Shown here: positions 51,574 to 60,699 of the stretch, piece by piece
How positions within the stretch are numbered: the first letter of the stretch is position 1
Layout: each line of letters starts with the position of its first letter
Assembly (NCBI GenBank): GCA_036502575.1
Contig: DASXYL010000008.1
Coordinates: 207,059 to 271,058 of the forward strand
Source: DASXRA01 sp036502575
GTDB taxonomy: Bacteria > Actinomycetota > Actinomycetes > Mycobacteriales > Jatrophihabitantaceae
DNA length: 64,000 nucleotides
Direction: 5' to 3'
Position numbers and translations under genes: made by a program
Notes under the pieces: generated by a model
Database searches by the model: none
What the model saw: only the letters and a program-made list of their open reading frames with translations
What the model was told of the DNA's origin: nothing

Positions 51574-52614
51574 ATGACCACAACATTCCCGCTCGAGTTC
51601 GGTATGGACACCTTCGGCGACCGCACCAGCGATGACGACGGTCGCTGGACCACACACGCCCAGACGATTCGCGACGTCGTCGAACAGGGCGTCCTCGCCG
51701 ATCAGGTCGGCGTCGACTTCATCGGCATCGGCGAGCACCACACCGACGACTTCCCGCTGTCGGCCGCCGACGTGGTGCTGAGCGCGATCGCCGGGCGCAC
51801 CACCCGCATCCGCCTCGGGTCGGCCGTCACGGTCCTGAGCTCGGACGATCCGGTCCGGGTGTTCCAGCGCTATTCGACGCTCAACGCCGTCTCGGGCGGC
51901 CGGGCCGAGGTCATCCTCGGACGCGGCTCCAGCGTCGACTCGTTCCCGCTCTTCGGCTACGACCTGGCCGACTACGAGGACCTTTTCGAGGAGAAGACGA
52001 ACCTGTTCGCCGAGCTGCTCAAGGGCGGTCCGGTCACGTGGGAGGGCAAGACCCGCCCGGCGCTGCACGACCAGGATGTCGTGCCGCACACCGAATCCGG
52101 AGCCTTTCCGACCTGGATCGGGGTCGGCGGCAGCCCGCAGTCCGTTGTCCGCGCCGCGCACTACGGCTTCTCGCTGATGCTCGCGATCATCGGTGGCAAC
52201 CCGGCTCGTTTCGCGCCGTTCTCCGAGCTCTTCCAGCAGGCCCTGGAGCGCTTCGGACGCGAGCCGTTGCCGGTCGGAGTGCACGCTCCCGGGCACGTCG
52301 CCGCCACCGACGAGCAGGCTCAGGAACAGTTCTGGCCGCGCTACCTGGAGACGATCACCCGCTTCAGCAAGATCCGCGGCTTCGCCATCCCCACCAAGGC
52401 GTCCTTCTTGCAGGAGGTCGGGCCGCACGGAGCCCTCTACGTCGGAGCGCCGGAAACGGTCGCGCAGAAGATCGCGACGAACCTGACCACGCTCAAGGCG
52501 AACCGGTTCGACCTGAAGTACGGCATGCCCGGACTCGCGCAGAGCGCACTGATGACCAACGTCGAGCTCTACGGCACGCAGGTCGTCCCGCGCGTCCGCG
52601 AGCTTCTGTCGTGA
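51574..52614 (+). CDS. LLM-class flavin-dependent monooxygenase (Atu2307/SP_0267-like)
   Basis: 346 residues. Luciferase-like TIM barrel: EFGMDTFGDRTSDDDGRW, VGVDFIGIGEHHTDDFPLSA, IRLGSAVTVLSSDDPVRVFQ, GGRAEVILGRGSSVDSFPLF. The GEHHT segment is typical of FMN-dependent luciferase-like enzymes. The substrate is unknown. Third gene of the MarR operon, 26 bp after the reductase-like gene, which may supply its reduced cofactor. Confidence 0.9.
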   Translation: MTTTFPLEFGMDTFGDRTSDDDGRWTTHAQTIRDVVEQGVLADQVGVDFIGIGEHHTDDFPLSAADVVLSAIAGRTTRIRLGSAVTVLSSDDPVRVFQRYSTLNAVSGGRAEVILGRGSSVDSFPLFGYDLADYEDLFEEKTNLFAELLKGGPVTWEGKTRPALHDQDVVPHTESGAFPTWIGVGGSPQSVVRAAHYGFSLMLAIIGGNPARFAPFSELFQQALERFGREPLPVGVHAPGHVAATDEQAQEQFWPRYLETITRFSKIRGFAIPTKASFLQEVGPHGALYVGAPETVAQKIATNLTTLKANRFDLKYGMPGLAQSALMTNVELYGTQVVPRVRELLS

Positions 52615-52648
52615 TGGCCGGCGCCGATGTCACGGATATCGTGAGCTG

Positions 52649-53179
52649 ATGACCGAGCGACTGGAGACCGAGCGCCTCGTCCTGCGTCCCTGGACCGTGG
52701 ACGACGCGGCATCAGCGCTGGACGCCTACGGCCACGCCGAGGTCGCGCGATGGCTGGCGCCGGCGATGGACCAGGTCCCCGACGAGGCCGGCATGCGTCT
52801 GGTCCTGCAGCAGTGGGTGGCCGAGGACGAGCGGCTGTTCGCCCCGGCCGGGCGGTGGGCGGTCGAGCTCCGCGACGGCGGGCTGATCGGTGGGGCGACC
52901 CTGCTGCCTCTCGCCCCCGACGACGAGTTCGAGGTGGGCTGGCAGCTGCGTCCGGACGCGTGGGGCCAGGGCTATGCCACCGAGACCGGGCTCGCGCTGG
53001 CCCGGTGGGCGTTCGAGCAAGGGATCGAGCAGGTCATCGCGGTGGTGCGGCCCGGCAACACGCGCGCCACGGCGATGGTGCGTCGCATCGGTATGGAATG
53101 GGTCGGCGAGACCGAGAAGTATCACGGCCTGCGCCTACAAGAGTTCCGGCTCCGTCCCGGCGATCTGGCGAGCCCGTAG
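52649..53179 (+). CDS. GNAT family N-acetyltransferase (RimJ/RimL-like)
   Basis: 176 residues. TERLVLRPWTVDDAASALDA at the N-terminus, GGATLLPLAPDDEFEVGWQL, WGQGYATETGLALARWAF with the acetyl-CoA pyrophosphate loop, and VVRPGNTRATAMVRRIGMEW. Acetylates an N-terminal amine or small molecule; target unknown. The stop shares one base with the GTG of the next gene. Confidence 0.92.
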   Translation: MTERLETERLVLRPWTVDDAASALDAYGHAEVARWLAPAMDQVPDEAGMRLVLQQWVAEDERLFAPAGRWAVELRDGGLIGGATLLPLAPDDEFEVGWQLRPDAWGQGYATETGLALARWAFEQGIEQVIAVVRPGNTRATAMVRRIGMEWVGETEKYHGLRLQEFRLRPGDLASP

Positions 53180-54093
53180 TGCATCCCGCTGCGCGCGAGG
53201 GGCGCTGGCCGGCCCTGCCCCTGGCCGAATGGCACGACACCCGCGACACCTTGCAGCTGTGGACGCAGATCATCGGCAAGGTTCGCATGGCCAATACGCC
53301 CATCCTCAACCACTGGTGGAACGTGCCGCTGTACGTCAGCGCGAACGGTCTGACGACATCGCTGGTACCGCATCCGTCCGGCAACGGCTTCCAGGTGGAT
53401 CTGGACTTGCGCGCCCACCGGCTGGAGATCGTGACCGTCTCGGGATCGCGGCGCTCGATGCCGCTTCGGTCCGGCCCGGTCGCCGACTTCTACGCGTCGT
53501 TCATGGGCCTGCTCGTCGATCTGGGCATCGCCACGACCATCTGGCCGGTGCCGGTGGAGATCGAAGGCGCCATCCCGTTCGTCGCCGACGACGTCCACAC
53601 CGAGTACGACCCCGAATGGGCCTACCGCTTCTGGCTGGCCCTGGTGCAGATGGTTCCCGTGTTCGAGCAGTTTCGCGCTCGGTTCGTGGGCAAGTCGAGT
53701 CCGGTGCACCTGTTCTGGGGTGGCCTGGACCTCGCGACGACCCGCTTCTCGGGACGCCCGGCGCCGCCCCATCCGGGTGGCGCACCGAACTGCGGACCCC
53801 ACGTCATGGCCGAGGCCTACTCGCACGAGGTCAGCAGTCTCGGCTACTGGCCCGGTGGCGACGGCGAGGGCTTCTTCTACTCCTACGCGTACCCGACGCC
53901 GGCCGGCTACCCGGACGTGGTCGTCGCGCCCAGCGCCGCGTCGTGGAGCAAGGAGCTGGGCGAGTTCCTCCTTCCGTACGAGCAGGTGCGATCCGCCGCC
54001 GCCCCCGAGGAACTGCTGCTCGAGTTCGCGCAAAGCACCTACGAAGCAGCCGCCCTAACCGCCAACTGGAACCGCCCCAGCCTCGAGCGATAG
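53179..54093 (+). CDS. DUF5996 family protein
   Basis: 304 residues with the DUF5996 pattern: WPALPLAEWHDTRDTLQLWT, QIIGKVRMANTPILNHWWNV, YVSANGLTTSLVPHP, HLFWGGLDLATTRFSGRPAP, a YSHEVSSLGYWPGGDG segment, and YSYAYPTPAGY. The family is uncharacterised. No catalytic motif is evident; conserved W/H residues are clustered. GTG start overlaps the GNAT stop codon by one base. Confidence 0.88.
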   Translation: MHPAAREGRWPALPLAEWHDTRDTLQLWTQIIGKVRMANTPILNHWWNVPLYVSANGLTTSLVPHPSGNGFQVDLDLRAHRLEIVTVSGSRRSMPLRSGPVADFYASFMGLLVDLGIATTIWPVPVEIEGAIPFVADDVHTEYDPEWAYRFWLALVQMVPVFEQFRARFVGKSSPVHLFWGGLDLATTRFSGRPAPPHPGGAPNCGPHVMAEAYSHEVSSLGYWPGGDGEGFFYSYAYPTPAGYPDVVVAPSAASWSKELGEFLLPYEQVRSAAAPEELLLEFAQSTYEAAALTANWNRPSLER

Positions 54094-54103
54094 CGCCCGC
54101 GGG

Positions 54104-54973
54104 TCAGGCCAGGCCGCGGGTGGTGCGGCCGGGCGGGCGGTGGCCTTGGATGCTGGCGATCATGTCGAGGACCTGCCGGGTCTCGTGGACGTTGTGGACG
54201 CGGTGCACGACGGCGCCGTGCCAGGCCGCGATCGCGGTGGCGGCCAGGGTGCCGATCAGCCGCTGGTCGGTGGGCAGACCGCCGAGCGTTTCACCGACGA
54301 AGTCCTTGTTCGACAGGGAGACCAGCACCGGCCAGCCGGTGTCGACCATGCGGTCGAGTTCGCGGGTGAGTTGTAATGAGTGGTAGGTGTTCTTGCCGAA
54401 GTCGTGGGCGGGGTCGATGAGAATCGACTCGCGCGGCACGCCCAGCTGAGCGGCCCGTTCGGCCAGGGCGACGGTGTGGGCGATGGCGTCGGCGGTCACG
54501 TCGTCGTACCGAATTCGGTGCGGTCGGGTGCGGGGGGCGACGTGGCCGACGTGGGTGCACACGATGCCGACGTGATGGGCGGCGGCCACCTCGGCCAGTT
54601 CGGGATCATGGCCGCCCCAGGCGTCGTTGAGCAGATCGGCCCCGGCTCGGCACACGGCCTCGCCGACCTCGTGCCGCCACGTGTCCACGCTGATGATCAG
54701 CTGCGGATGGGCGGCGCGGACCGCGGTAACCAGCTCGGCTGTACGCTCGATCTCCTCCGCGACGCTCACCGGCTCGCCGGGCGCGGCCTTGACGCCGCCG
54801 ATGTCGACGATGTCCACGCCCTGCGTCACGAGATCGTCGACCCGGGACAGCGCGGCTTGGAAGGCGAACGTGGCGCCCTTGTCGTAGAAGGAGTCCGGGG
54901 TCCGGTTGACGATGCCCATCACGGCGAACTGCCCGGGCCCGAACTGCCGATCGCGCAGCCGCAACACCGTCAT
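54104..54973 (-). CDS. folP2: FolP2-like dihydropteroate-synthase homologue
   Basis: 289 residues, DHPS TIM barrel: MGIVNRTPDSFYDKGATF (N-x-T-x-D-S-F), VDIVDIGGVKAAPGEPVS, ISVDTWRHEV, DLLNDAWGG, IDPAHDFGKN, VSLSNKDFVGE. True DHPS reads GGESTRPG in loop 2; here GGVKAAPG, as in mycobacterial FolP2, which is not a working DHPS. The pterin-site Asp and Lys are retained. ATG overlaps the gpgS stop (ATGA), the same order as Rv1208-Rv1207. A role in glucosylglycerate or methylglucose-lipopolysaccharide metabolism rather than folate is possible. Confidence 0.88.
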   Translation of the reverse strand: MTVLRLRDRQFGPGQFAVMGIVNRTPDSFYDKGATFAFQAALSRVDDLVTQGVDIVDIGGVKAAPGEPVSVAEEIERTAELVTAVRAAHPQLIISVDTWRHEVGEAVCRAGADLLNDAWGGHDPELAEVAAAHHVGIVCTHVGHVAPRTRPHRIRYDDVTADAIAHTVALAERAAQLGVPRESILIDPAHDFGKNTYHSLQLTRELDRMVDTGWPVLVSLSNKDFVGETLGGLPTDQRLIGTLAATAIAAWHGAVVHRVHNVHETRQVLDMIASIQGHRPPGRTTRGLA

Positions 54974-55896
54974 ACCACGGTCACCGCGGGCGGACGGTCC
55001 CACGTCGGCACCTCCCGGGTCTGCCAACCGCCGGGTGCGCTTCGCCCGTACTGCGCCAGCTCCACCTGCCGCGGCGCGGGCAGGCCGCTGCGGGAGTCGG
55101 CCACCGCGAGGATCTCGGTCGCCATGAGGCCCAGGTCGTGCACCGTCTGATGCCGATGGCCCCGCCGTCCCAGATCCACCTGCGCGATCGCGGGCAGACC
55201 GTGCTGCGACCACGTGTCGACCAGGGTCGCGAACTCGACCCCGTACCCGACCGGCACGCTCAACCGTTCGAAGAGGCTCCGCCGGATGGCCCACTCCCCC
55301 GCGAGTGGCTGCACCACCGCCGAGAGCTCCGGCCATCGCATCGCCAGCAACGGCCGGGCCACCAACTCGGTCACGCGCCCGCCCTGGGTACTGGGTTCAC
55401 CACCGATATCCAGCACCCGATCGTAGAAACCCTTTACCAGCAAGGTCTCCTGATCGCCCAGCAACGGCCCGAGCAGGCCGGTCACGAAGTGCGGACCCCA
55501 CTCGGTCAGGTCGGCGTCGACGAACACCAGCACGCTGCTCGACGTCACGAACAGCGACTTCCACAACGCTTCCCCCTTGCCGGCGTGCACGCCCAGGTCT
55601 GGACGCACCTGGGCGACCGAGTGCACCACCGCGCCACTTCGCCGGGCCCGGTCAGCCGTGCCGTCCGACGACAACGAGTCCATCACCACCAACTCGTCCA
55701 CCAACGGTGCCGTCTCCATCAGCTCGCCGCGGATCCGCTCCACCACCTCGCCGACCGACGCCTCCTCGTCGCGAGCCGGGATCACCACACCGACCGACTC
55801 GCCGGCGCGCTCCTTCACGTCGACCAGTTCCTCCGCCGACCAGCAGCCCGCGCTCGGACTCCGCTCGGCCCCCCATCGCGCCGCCTGCCGATTCAC
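54970..55896 (-). CDS. gpgS: Glucosyl-3-phosphoglycerate synthase
   Basis: 308 residues, GT81-type GT-A glycosyltransferase transferring glucose from a nucleotide sugar to 3-phosphoglycerate. Seen: SVGVVIPARDEEASVGEVVE, LVVMDSLSSDGTADRA, GKGEALWKSL, VFVDADLTEW with the DxD metal site, and YGVEFATLVDTW, HRHQTVHDLG. First step of glucosylglycerate and methylglucose lipopolysaccharide synthesis in mycobacteria. GTG at 55896 with GAGAGG 7 nt upstream overlaps the TetR stop (GTGA). Middle gene of TetR-gpgS-folP2. Confidence 0.93.
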   Translation of the reverse strand: MNRQAARWGAERSPSAGCWSAEELVDVKERAGESVGVVIPARDEEASVGEVVERIRGELMETAPLVDELVVMDSLSSDGTADRARRSGAVVHSVAQVRPDLGVHAGKGEALWKSLFVTSSSVLVFVDADLTEWGPHFVTGLLGPLLGDQETLLVKGFYDRVLDIGGEPSTQGGRVTELVARPLLAMRWPELSAVVQPLAGEWAIRRSLFERLSVPVGYGVEFATLVDTWSQHGLPAIAQVDLGRRGHRHQTVHDLGLMATEILAVADSRSGLPAPRQVELAQYGRSAPGGWQTREVPTWDRPPAVTVV

Positions 55897-56534
55897 CCGC
55901 GATCCTCTCCGCTGACGCTTTCCGGCCTGGATCGCGCGGACCGGGATCGCCCGGCCCGGGGTCGTGCCCCGACGACGCGCAACGCATGGTCGGCGTAGGC
56001 GTAAGCAATGTCGTCGGCGGAATGCTCCCCGCCGACGCGGAACCAGGCGGCGACGCCGATGCCCATGTCGACGATCGCGAACGACGCCAGCCGGGCGGAT
56101 CGCACGGTGAACTGCCCGGACTGGCAGCCTTCGTCGATGACCGTGCGAAACGCCAGTTCGTAGGCGCCCCGCAGGGCGCGCACCCGTCGCCGGTAGCGCG
56201 GTTCGAGGCTGGACATCTCGCGATTTCCGACGAACGCCTCGTGGCGGTGCGTGGCGTGATAGCGCACGTGGGCCTCGACGATGCGCCGCAGCCGTAGGGC
56301 CGGGTCGTCCCCCGCGGCCAGCGCGGCCTGCTGATCGTGGATGAGAGCCTTCATCGTGTCGATCATGATCTGGGCAAGCACGTCCTGCTTGGACGACACG
56401 TGCTTGTACAGGCTGGGGCCCCGGATGCCCAGTGCCCCGCCGATGTCGGCCATGGTCGTAGCGCGATAGCCGCGGTCGGCGAACAGGCGCAGGGCCGCTC
56501 GATGAACGGCACCTGCATCCACTGGGTCGCGCAT
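55893..56534 (-). CDS. TetR family regulator heading the gpgS-folP2 operon
   Basis: 213 residues. HTH: DAGAVHRAALRLFADRGYRA, MADIGGALGIRGPSLYKHVS, then a TetR_C-type domain with LRLRRIVEAHVRYHATHRHE and RRRVRALRGAYELAF. It overlaps gpgS by GTGA. A 20-bp near-palindrome (56555-56574) sits 21 nt before its ATG. It should repress its own operon and thereby glucosylglycerate synthesis; the ligand is unknown. Confidence 0.93.
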   Translation of the reverse strand: MRDPVDAGAVHRAALRLFADRGYRATTMADIGGALGIRGPSLYKHVSSKQDVLAQIMIDTMKALIHDQQAALAAGDDPALRLRRIVEAHVRYHATHRHEAFVGNREMSSLEPRYRRRVRALRGAYELAFRTVIDEGCQSGQFTVRSARLASFAIVDMGIGVAAWFRVGGEHSADDIAYAYADHALRVVGARPRAGRSRSARSRPESVSGEDRG

Positions 56535-56554
56535 GGAGCCGATCGTACGACCAG

Positions 56555-56574
56555 CGGCTAATGGCCGTTAGCCG
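56555..56574. promoter_or_regulatory. 20-bp near-perfect palindrome before TetR-gpgS-folP2
   Basis: CGGCTAATGGCCGTTAGCCG: 18 of 20 bases obey dyad symmetry. It lies 21 nt upstream of the TetR ATG. Probable TetR operator. Confidence 0.7.
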
Positions 56575-56781
56575 AAGCGGCCTGGACGATCTGTCCGCCG
56601 CCGCAATTGTCATATCTGTCGGGCTCGCACACGTGTTGAGAGGGCGGCACGATCCGGGTTGTGGCATTGCAGCGCCGTCTGCACCTGTGACCCTTGTGTG
56701 AATGGCGCAAGCGGGTGAAGACTGCCGCGGATTGGGCCCCGCGCGCCGGGCCAGCAGGCGCGCACTTGATCGGGGGAATCG
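56575..56781. other. Intergenic region between TetR and the Asp-box protein
   Basis: About 207 bp divergent gap, less GC-rich than coding DNA. No gene; promoters of both neighbours are expected but no pair is convincing. A GGGGGAA site for the downstream gene ends it. Confidence 0.35.
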
Positions 56782-59700
56782 ATGACCCGTACGCGCCGTT
56801 CTGTCCGCTATGCCTTGATCGCCGCAGCCGCGCTGATCGTTCCGCTGATCTCGCTGGTGCAGGCACCGTCGGCCACGCCGGCGCCGACAGCACCGACGGA
56901 CGACACGCCCGTGCTGCTGACGCCGAAGGGCGAGCACGAGAACGGTGACGACGAAGCGAGCTTCGACAAGCTACGCGACGCCTACTACTGGAGCCGGCTG
57001 CTCGCCGGCGACGACGGCGGTATCTCGCTGGACCAGGCGGCGACCCTGCGCTCGCACGCCTCGACCCAGGCCAGCGGCATCTCCGCCGAGACCCAGCGCG
57101 GATCGGCTCGCGGCGGAACGTGGGCGAACGTCGGGCCCGACCCGATCGTGCAGGTGGCGCGCACGTCCAACACGTTCGAGGCGGTGTCCGGACGCATCGG
57201 CGCGCTGGCCGTCCGCAAGGACGGGACGATCATCCTCGGCGCCGCGCAGGGCGGCATCTGGACGTACGACTCGACGACGAAGGTATGGACGTCGCGCACG
57301 CCGGACGCCGACACCCAATCGGTCGGGGCCCTGGCGATCGCCCCGAGCAACGACAACATCGTCTACATGGGATCCGGCGAGGGGGCGCTCTCCGGCGACA
57401 GCTACTACGGCGACGGCGTGTACCGATCCAGCGACGGCGGCCTGACCTGGAAGCACGTGTCGGGCGATCTGCTCGACGGGCAGGCGTCCACCGACATCGT
57501 CGTCGACCCGGCGAACGCCAACCACCTCTACCTCTCGACCGTGCGCGGCCGGGGCGGGGCCCGGCGCACCACGCATCCGACGCAGACACCGTTCGGCGTG
57601 TGGGAATCGAAGGATGGCGGCGCGCATTGGACGCTGCGCAAGGGCACCACGAACGAGATCCACGGCGCCACCGACCTGGTCGCGGACCCGCAGAACTTCA
57701 AGGTCCTGTGGGCGTCGTTCTGGGGCGACGGCATCTACCGTTCCACCGACGGCGGCCTGACCTGGGCGAGCGCGCTCGGCAACCTGCCGGCCGGCAACTT
57801 CGCCGAGGGCGGCACGCGGTTCTCGCTCGGCCTCTCGCATCCGGCCGGCGCAGCGCACGCGACCGTGTACGCCGGCTTCGACTACTTCGACCTCTCCGAC
57901 GTCTATCACAAGTCGTCTATCTACAAGACCACCGACGACGGAGTGAGCTGGACGGCGCTGCCGACCGGCTCGGGCGCGAACTCGGTGCTCGACTACTGCA
58001 CCACGCAGTGCTTCTACGACAACGAGGTCAAGCCCGACCCGACCAACCCGGACGTCCTCTACGTCGAGGGCTCCTATGGCTACAACCTCTCCCCGCAGTC
58101 CGGCGGCATCTATCGATCCAAGGACGGGGGGCAGACCTGGCAGAGCCTCGGCTACGACCTGCATCCCGACTTCCACGCCATCGCGTTCCAGCCGAACAAC
58201 ACCCAACACGTCGTGATCGGCAACGACGGCGGTGTGTGGCAATCGTCCACCGGAGGCGGGCGCAACGGCGCCGGCGATCCGCTCTCGGCGGCCGACTGGG
58301 AGAACCTCAACGGCACGGTGAACCCGACGACGGGCGCGCTCGTGCACTCGACCGGACTGCGCATCACGCAATACACGAGCATGGCCACAGTGCCGAACGT
58401 GCCCGGCCAGTACTGGGGTGGTACGCAGGACAACGGCACGCTGCGCAAGTCGGTCGCGAACGACCGGTGGTTCGACCAGGCAAGTGGCGACGGCGGCCAG
58501 GTGATCGTCGACCAGACAACTCCGAACCCGAACAGCGCGACGCTCCCGGCCTATGTCTTCGGCACGTACTTCGGCATCTCGCCCTACCGGTATGACCCGA
58601 CCGAGGTCGGCACGTTCTTCGGCAACGAGGCGATCGACGGCGGCATCGACCTGACCGACCGGGCCGAGTTCTACGTCCCGTGGATCCAGAACCGGGCCAA
58701 CCCGAACCAGATGTTCCTCGGCACCTACCGGCTCTACCGCAGCAACAACGCCGAGACGCCTTCGGCCGGCGATGTGCACTGGGACGTGATCAGCCCCGAC
58801 CTGACCACCGGGTGCCCGGGCACGGCGCCGAACGGCGCGCGGGGCTGCCTGATCAGCGCCATCGGTTCGGCCGACGGCGGCGACGGCACGTACGTCGGCA
58901 CGGACGACGGTGTCGTGTCCGTGAGCCCGGACGCGGTGACCGCCGCGTCGCCGAGCTGGCACAAGGTCGGAACGCACAGCCTGCCTGCACGTCCGGTGAC
59001 GCAGTTCGCGGTCGACCGCTCGAACTGGCGGACCGCGTACGTCTCCTACGCCGGCTTCGGGGCGGCGACGCCGGGCAACAAGGGCCACGTCTTCAAGACC
59101 ACGGACGGCGGCGCCCACTGGAAGAACATGACCGGCTCGTTGCCCGACGTTCCGGTGAACTCGCTCGTGCTCGACCCGTCGTCGGACAACATCGTCTACG
59201 CCGGCACCGATGTCGGGTCGTTCGTCTCGATCAACGGCGGGACGACCTGGAAGCGTCTCGGTAGCGGAATGCCGAAGGTGTCGGTGTGGCAGCTCGACTA
59301 CGACTCCTCGCACGGGGTACTCGCGGCCGGGACGCACGGGCGCGGCGCCTACACCCTGAACACCGGTGCCAGCACGCCGGCACTAGTCGTGTCGAAGTCC
59401 GACAGCGGCAAGCCGGTCGGCCCGGGCAGCACGATCAACTACACGATCACCGTCAAGAACGTGGGTAATGCGGCGGCGACGGGCGTGACGATCAAGGAGC
59501 CGATCCCGGCGTTCACGTCGTTCGTGTCGGCCGGCAACGGCGGCACGTTCGGAGGTGGGACCGTGCGCTGGAGTGGGCTGACCGTGCCCGCAGGTGGCAG
59601 CGTCTCGGTCACGTTCGCGTTGAAGATCATCCCGAACCTCGCCTCGACGGTGCACTCGATCGTCAACGACGGCATCGTCGTTCGCTCGGCGCAGGGCGTG

Positions 59701-60699
59701 AGCGCGACGGGCAGCCCGCACACCGTCCCCATCGCGCCGGCCCATCTGGTCACCGCATCGCCGGCGACGCAGACGGGCGCGGCGCGCGTGGGTACCGACG
59801 CGTCCTACACCGTCCACCTCACCAATGGCGGCTACCTGCCGGACAGCTACGCGATCACGTCGGCGAGCACGTGGCCGGCGACCGCGTACGACGCGACCTG
59901 CACAACGCCGTTGACCGCAACGGCGACGGTGCAGCCGGGTGACACGGTCGACGTCTGCGTGAAGGTGAGCGTGCCGGCGTCGGCGGCCAACGCGGCGAAA
60001 TCCGACACGACGGTGACCGCCAGCTCCGGTTCGGCGAGCGCGACAGCGACGCTGACCACCATCGCGGTGGCGGCCGACACGCTCATCGTCGACGAGGACC
60101 TCGGCGCGCCCAACGTCCAGCAGTACTACGAGGACGCTCTCTCCGCGAACGGGGCCAGCTACAGCTACTGGGATCTGTCGGCCGATCCGGAGATCCCGGT
60201 GTCCCTGCTGACCTCGCACAAGAACGTCGTGTGGTTCACCGGCAACGCCTATCCCGGGCCGATCTCGCCGTACGAGTCGGAGCTCAAGACGTTCCTGGAC
60301 GGCGGCGGGCGGCTGTTCATGTCCGGGCAGGACATCCTCGACCAGGCCGCGGGCACGACCGCGTTCGTCCACGACTACCTGCACATCGACTGGGACGGCA
60401 GCGAGGTGCAGAACGACAAGCCGACTGCGGCCGTGCACGCCGTCCCGGGCAACGCGGTGACCGACGGCATCGGTGCGGTGCCACTGGACCACTCGGTGCT
60501 CGGCGCGACCTACGAGGATCAGATCACGCCGGTCGCGCCGGCCACGGCGGCGTTCACCGACGACTCGACGGCGACGGACGCTTTGACCGTCGCGGCCGGG
60601 ACGTACAAGGTGGCGTTCCTGGCCTTCCCGTTCGAGGCCTACGGCAGCGCGGCGCAGAAGGCCGACCTGATGCACCGCGTGCTGGCCTACTTCGGCTAG
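56782..60699 (+). CDS. Large secreted Asp-box (BNR/VPS10-like) beta-propeller protein with DUF11-like and GATase-like C-terminal domains
   Basis: 1305 residues. Sec signal about 1-30 (RYALIAAAALIVPLISLV). Seven Asp-box repeats near residues 214, 274, 319, 381, 444, 771 and 814, for example YRSSDGGLTWKH, YRSTDGGLTWAS and FKTTDGGAHWKN, as in two-propeller sialidase/xyloglucanase-like proteins. From about 866 a DUF11-like beta domain (INYTITVKNVGNAAATGVTI), a second Ig-like domain from about 985, and from about 1097 an alpha/beta domain (TLIVDEDLGAPNVQQYYEDA, FLDGGGRLFMSGQDI). No transmembrane or sortase signal, so it is exported freely. A carbohydrate or adhesive role is possible; no catalytic residues identified. 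Confidence 0.9.
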   Translation: MTRTRRSVRYALIAAAALIVPLISLVQAPSATPAPTAPTDDTPVLLTPKGEHENGDDEASFDKLRDAYYWSRLLAGDDGGISLDQAATLRSHASTQASGISAETQRGSARGGTWANVGPDPIVQVARTSNTFEAVSGRIGALAVRKDGTIILGAAQGGIWTYDSTTKVWTSRTPDADTQSVGALAIAPSNDNIVYMGSGEGALSGDSYYGDGVYRSSDGGLTWKHVSGDLLDGQASTDIVVDPANANHLYLSTVRGRGGARRTTHPTQTPFGVWESKDGGAHWTLRKGTTNEIHGATDLVADPQNFKVLWASFWGDGIYRSTDGGLTWASALGNLPAGNFAEGGTRFSLGLSHPAGAAHATVYAGFDYFDLSDVYHKSSIYKTTDDGVSWTALPTGSGANSVLDYCTTQCFYDNEVKPDPTNPDVLYVEGSYGYNLSPQSGGIYRSKDGGQTWQSLGYDLHPDFHAIAFQPNNTQHVVIGNDGGVWQSSTGGGRNGAGDPLSAADWENLNGTVNPTTGALVHSTGLRITQYTSMATVPNVPGQYWGGTQDNGTLRKSVANDRWFDQASGDGGQVIVDQTTPNPNSATLPAYVFGTYFGISPYRYDPTEVGTFFGNEAIDGGIDLTDRAEFYVPWIQNRANPNQMFLGTYRLYRSNNAETPSAGDVHWDVISPDLTTGCPGTAPNGARGCLISAIGSADGGDGTYVGTDDGVVSVSPDAVTAASPSWHKVGTHSLPARPVTQFAVDRSNWRTAYVSYAGFGAATPGNKGHVFKTTDGGAHWKNMTGSLPDVPVNSLVLDPSSDNIVYAGTDVGSFVSINGGTTWKRLGSGMPKVSVWQLDYDSSHGVLAAGTHGRGAYTLNTGASTPALVVSKSDSGKPVGPGSTINYTITVKNVGNAAATGVTIKEPIPAFTSFVSAGNGGTFGGGTVRWSGLTVPAGGSVSVTFALKIIPNLASTVHSIVNDGIVVRSAQGVSATGSPHTVPIAPAHLVTASPATQTGAARVGTDASYTVHLTNGGYLPDSYAITSASTWPATAYDATCTTPLTATATVQPGDTVDVCVKVSVPASAANAAKSDTTVTASSGSASATATLTTIAVAADTLIVDEDLGAPNVQQYYEDALSANGASYSYWDLSADPEIPVSLLTSHKNVVWFTGNAYPGPISPYESELKTFLDGGGRLFMSGQDILDQAAGTTAFVHDYLHIDWDGSEVQNDKPTAAVHAVPGNAVTDGIGAVPLDHSVLGATYEDQITPVAPATAAFTDDSTATDALTVAAGTYKVAFLAFPFEAYGSAAQKADLMHRVLAYFG

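Noticed and set aside
54104..54973. Annotation as a working dihydropteroate synthase
   Set aside because: The GGESTRPG loop is replaced and the gene sits with gpgS, as in the non-functional mycobacterial FolP2.
54970..56937. Possible 655-residue gpgS fusion
   Set aside because: The upstream part is the TetR gene in another frame; the GTG at 55896 with GAGAGG is a normal gpgS start.
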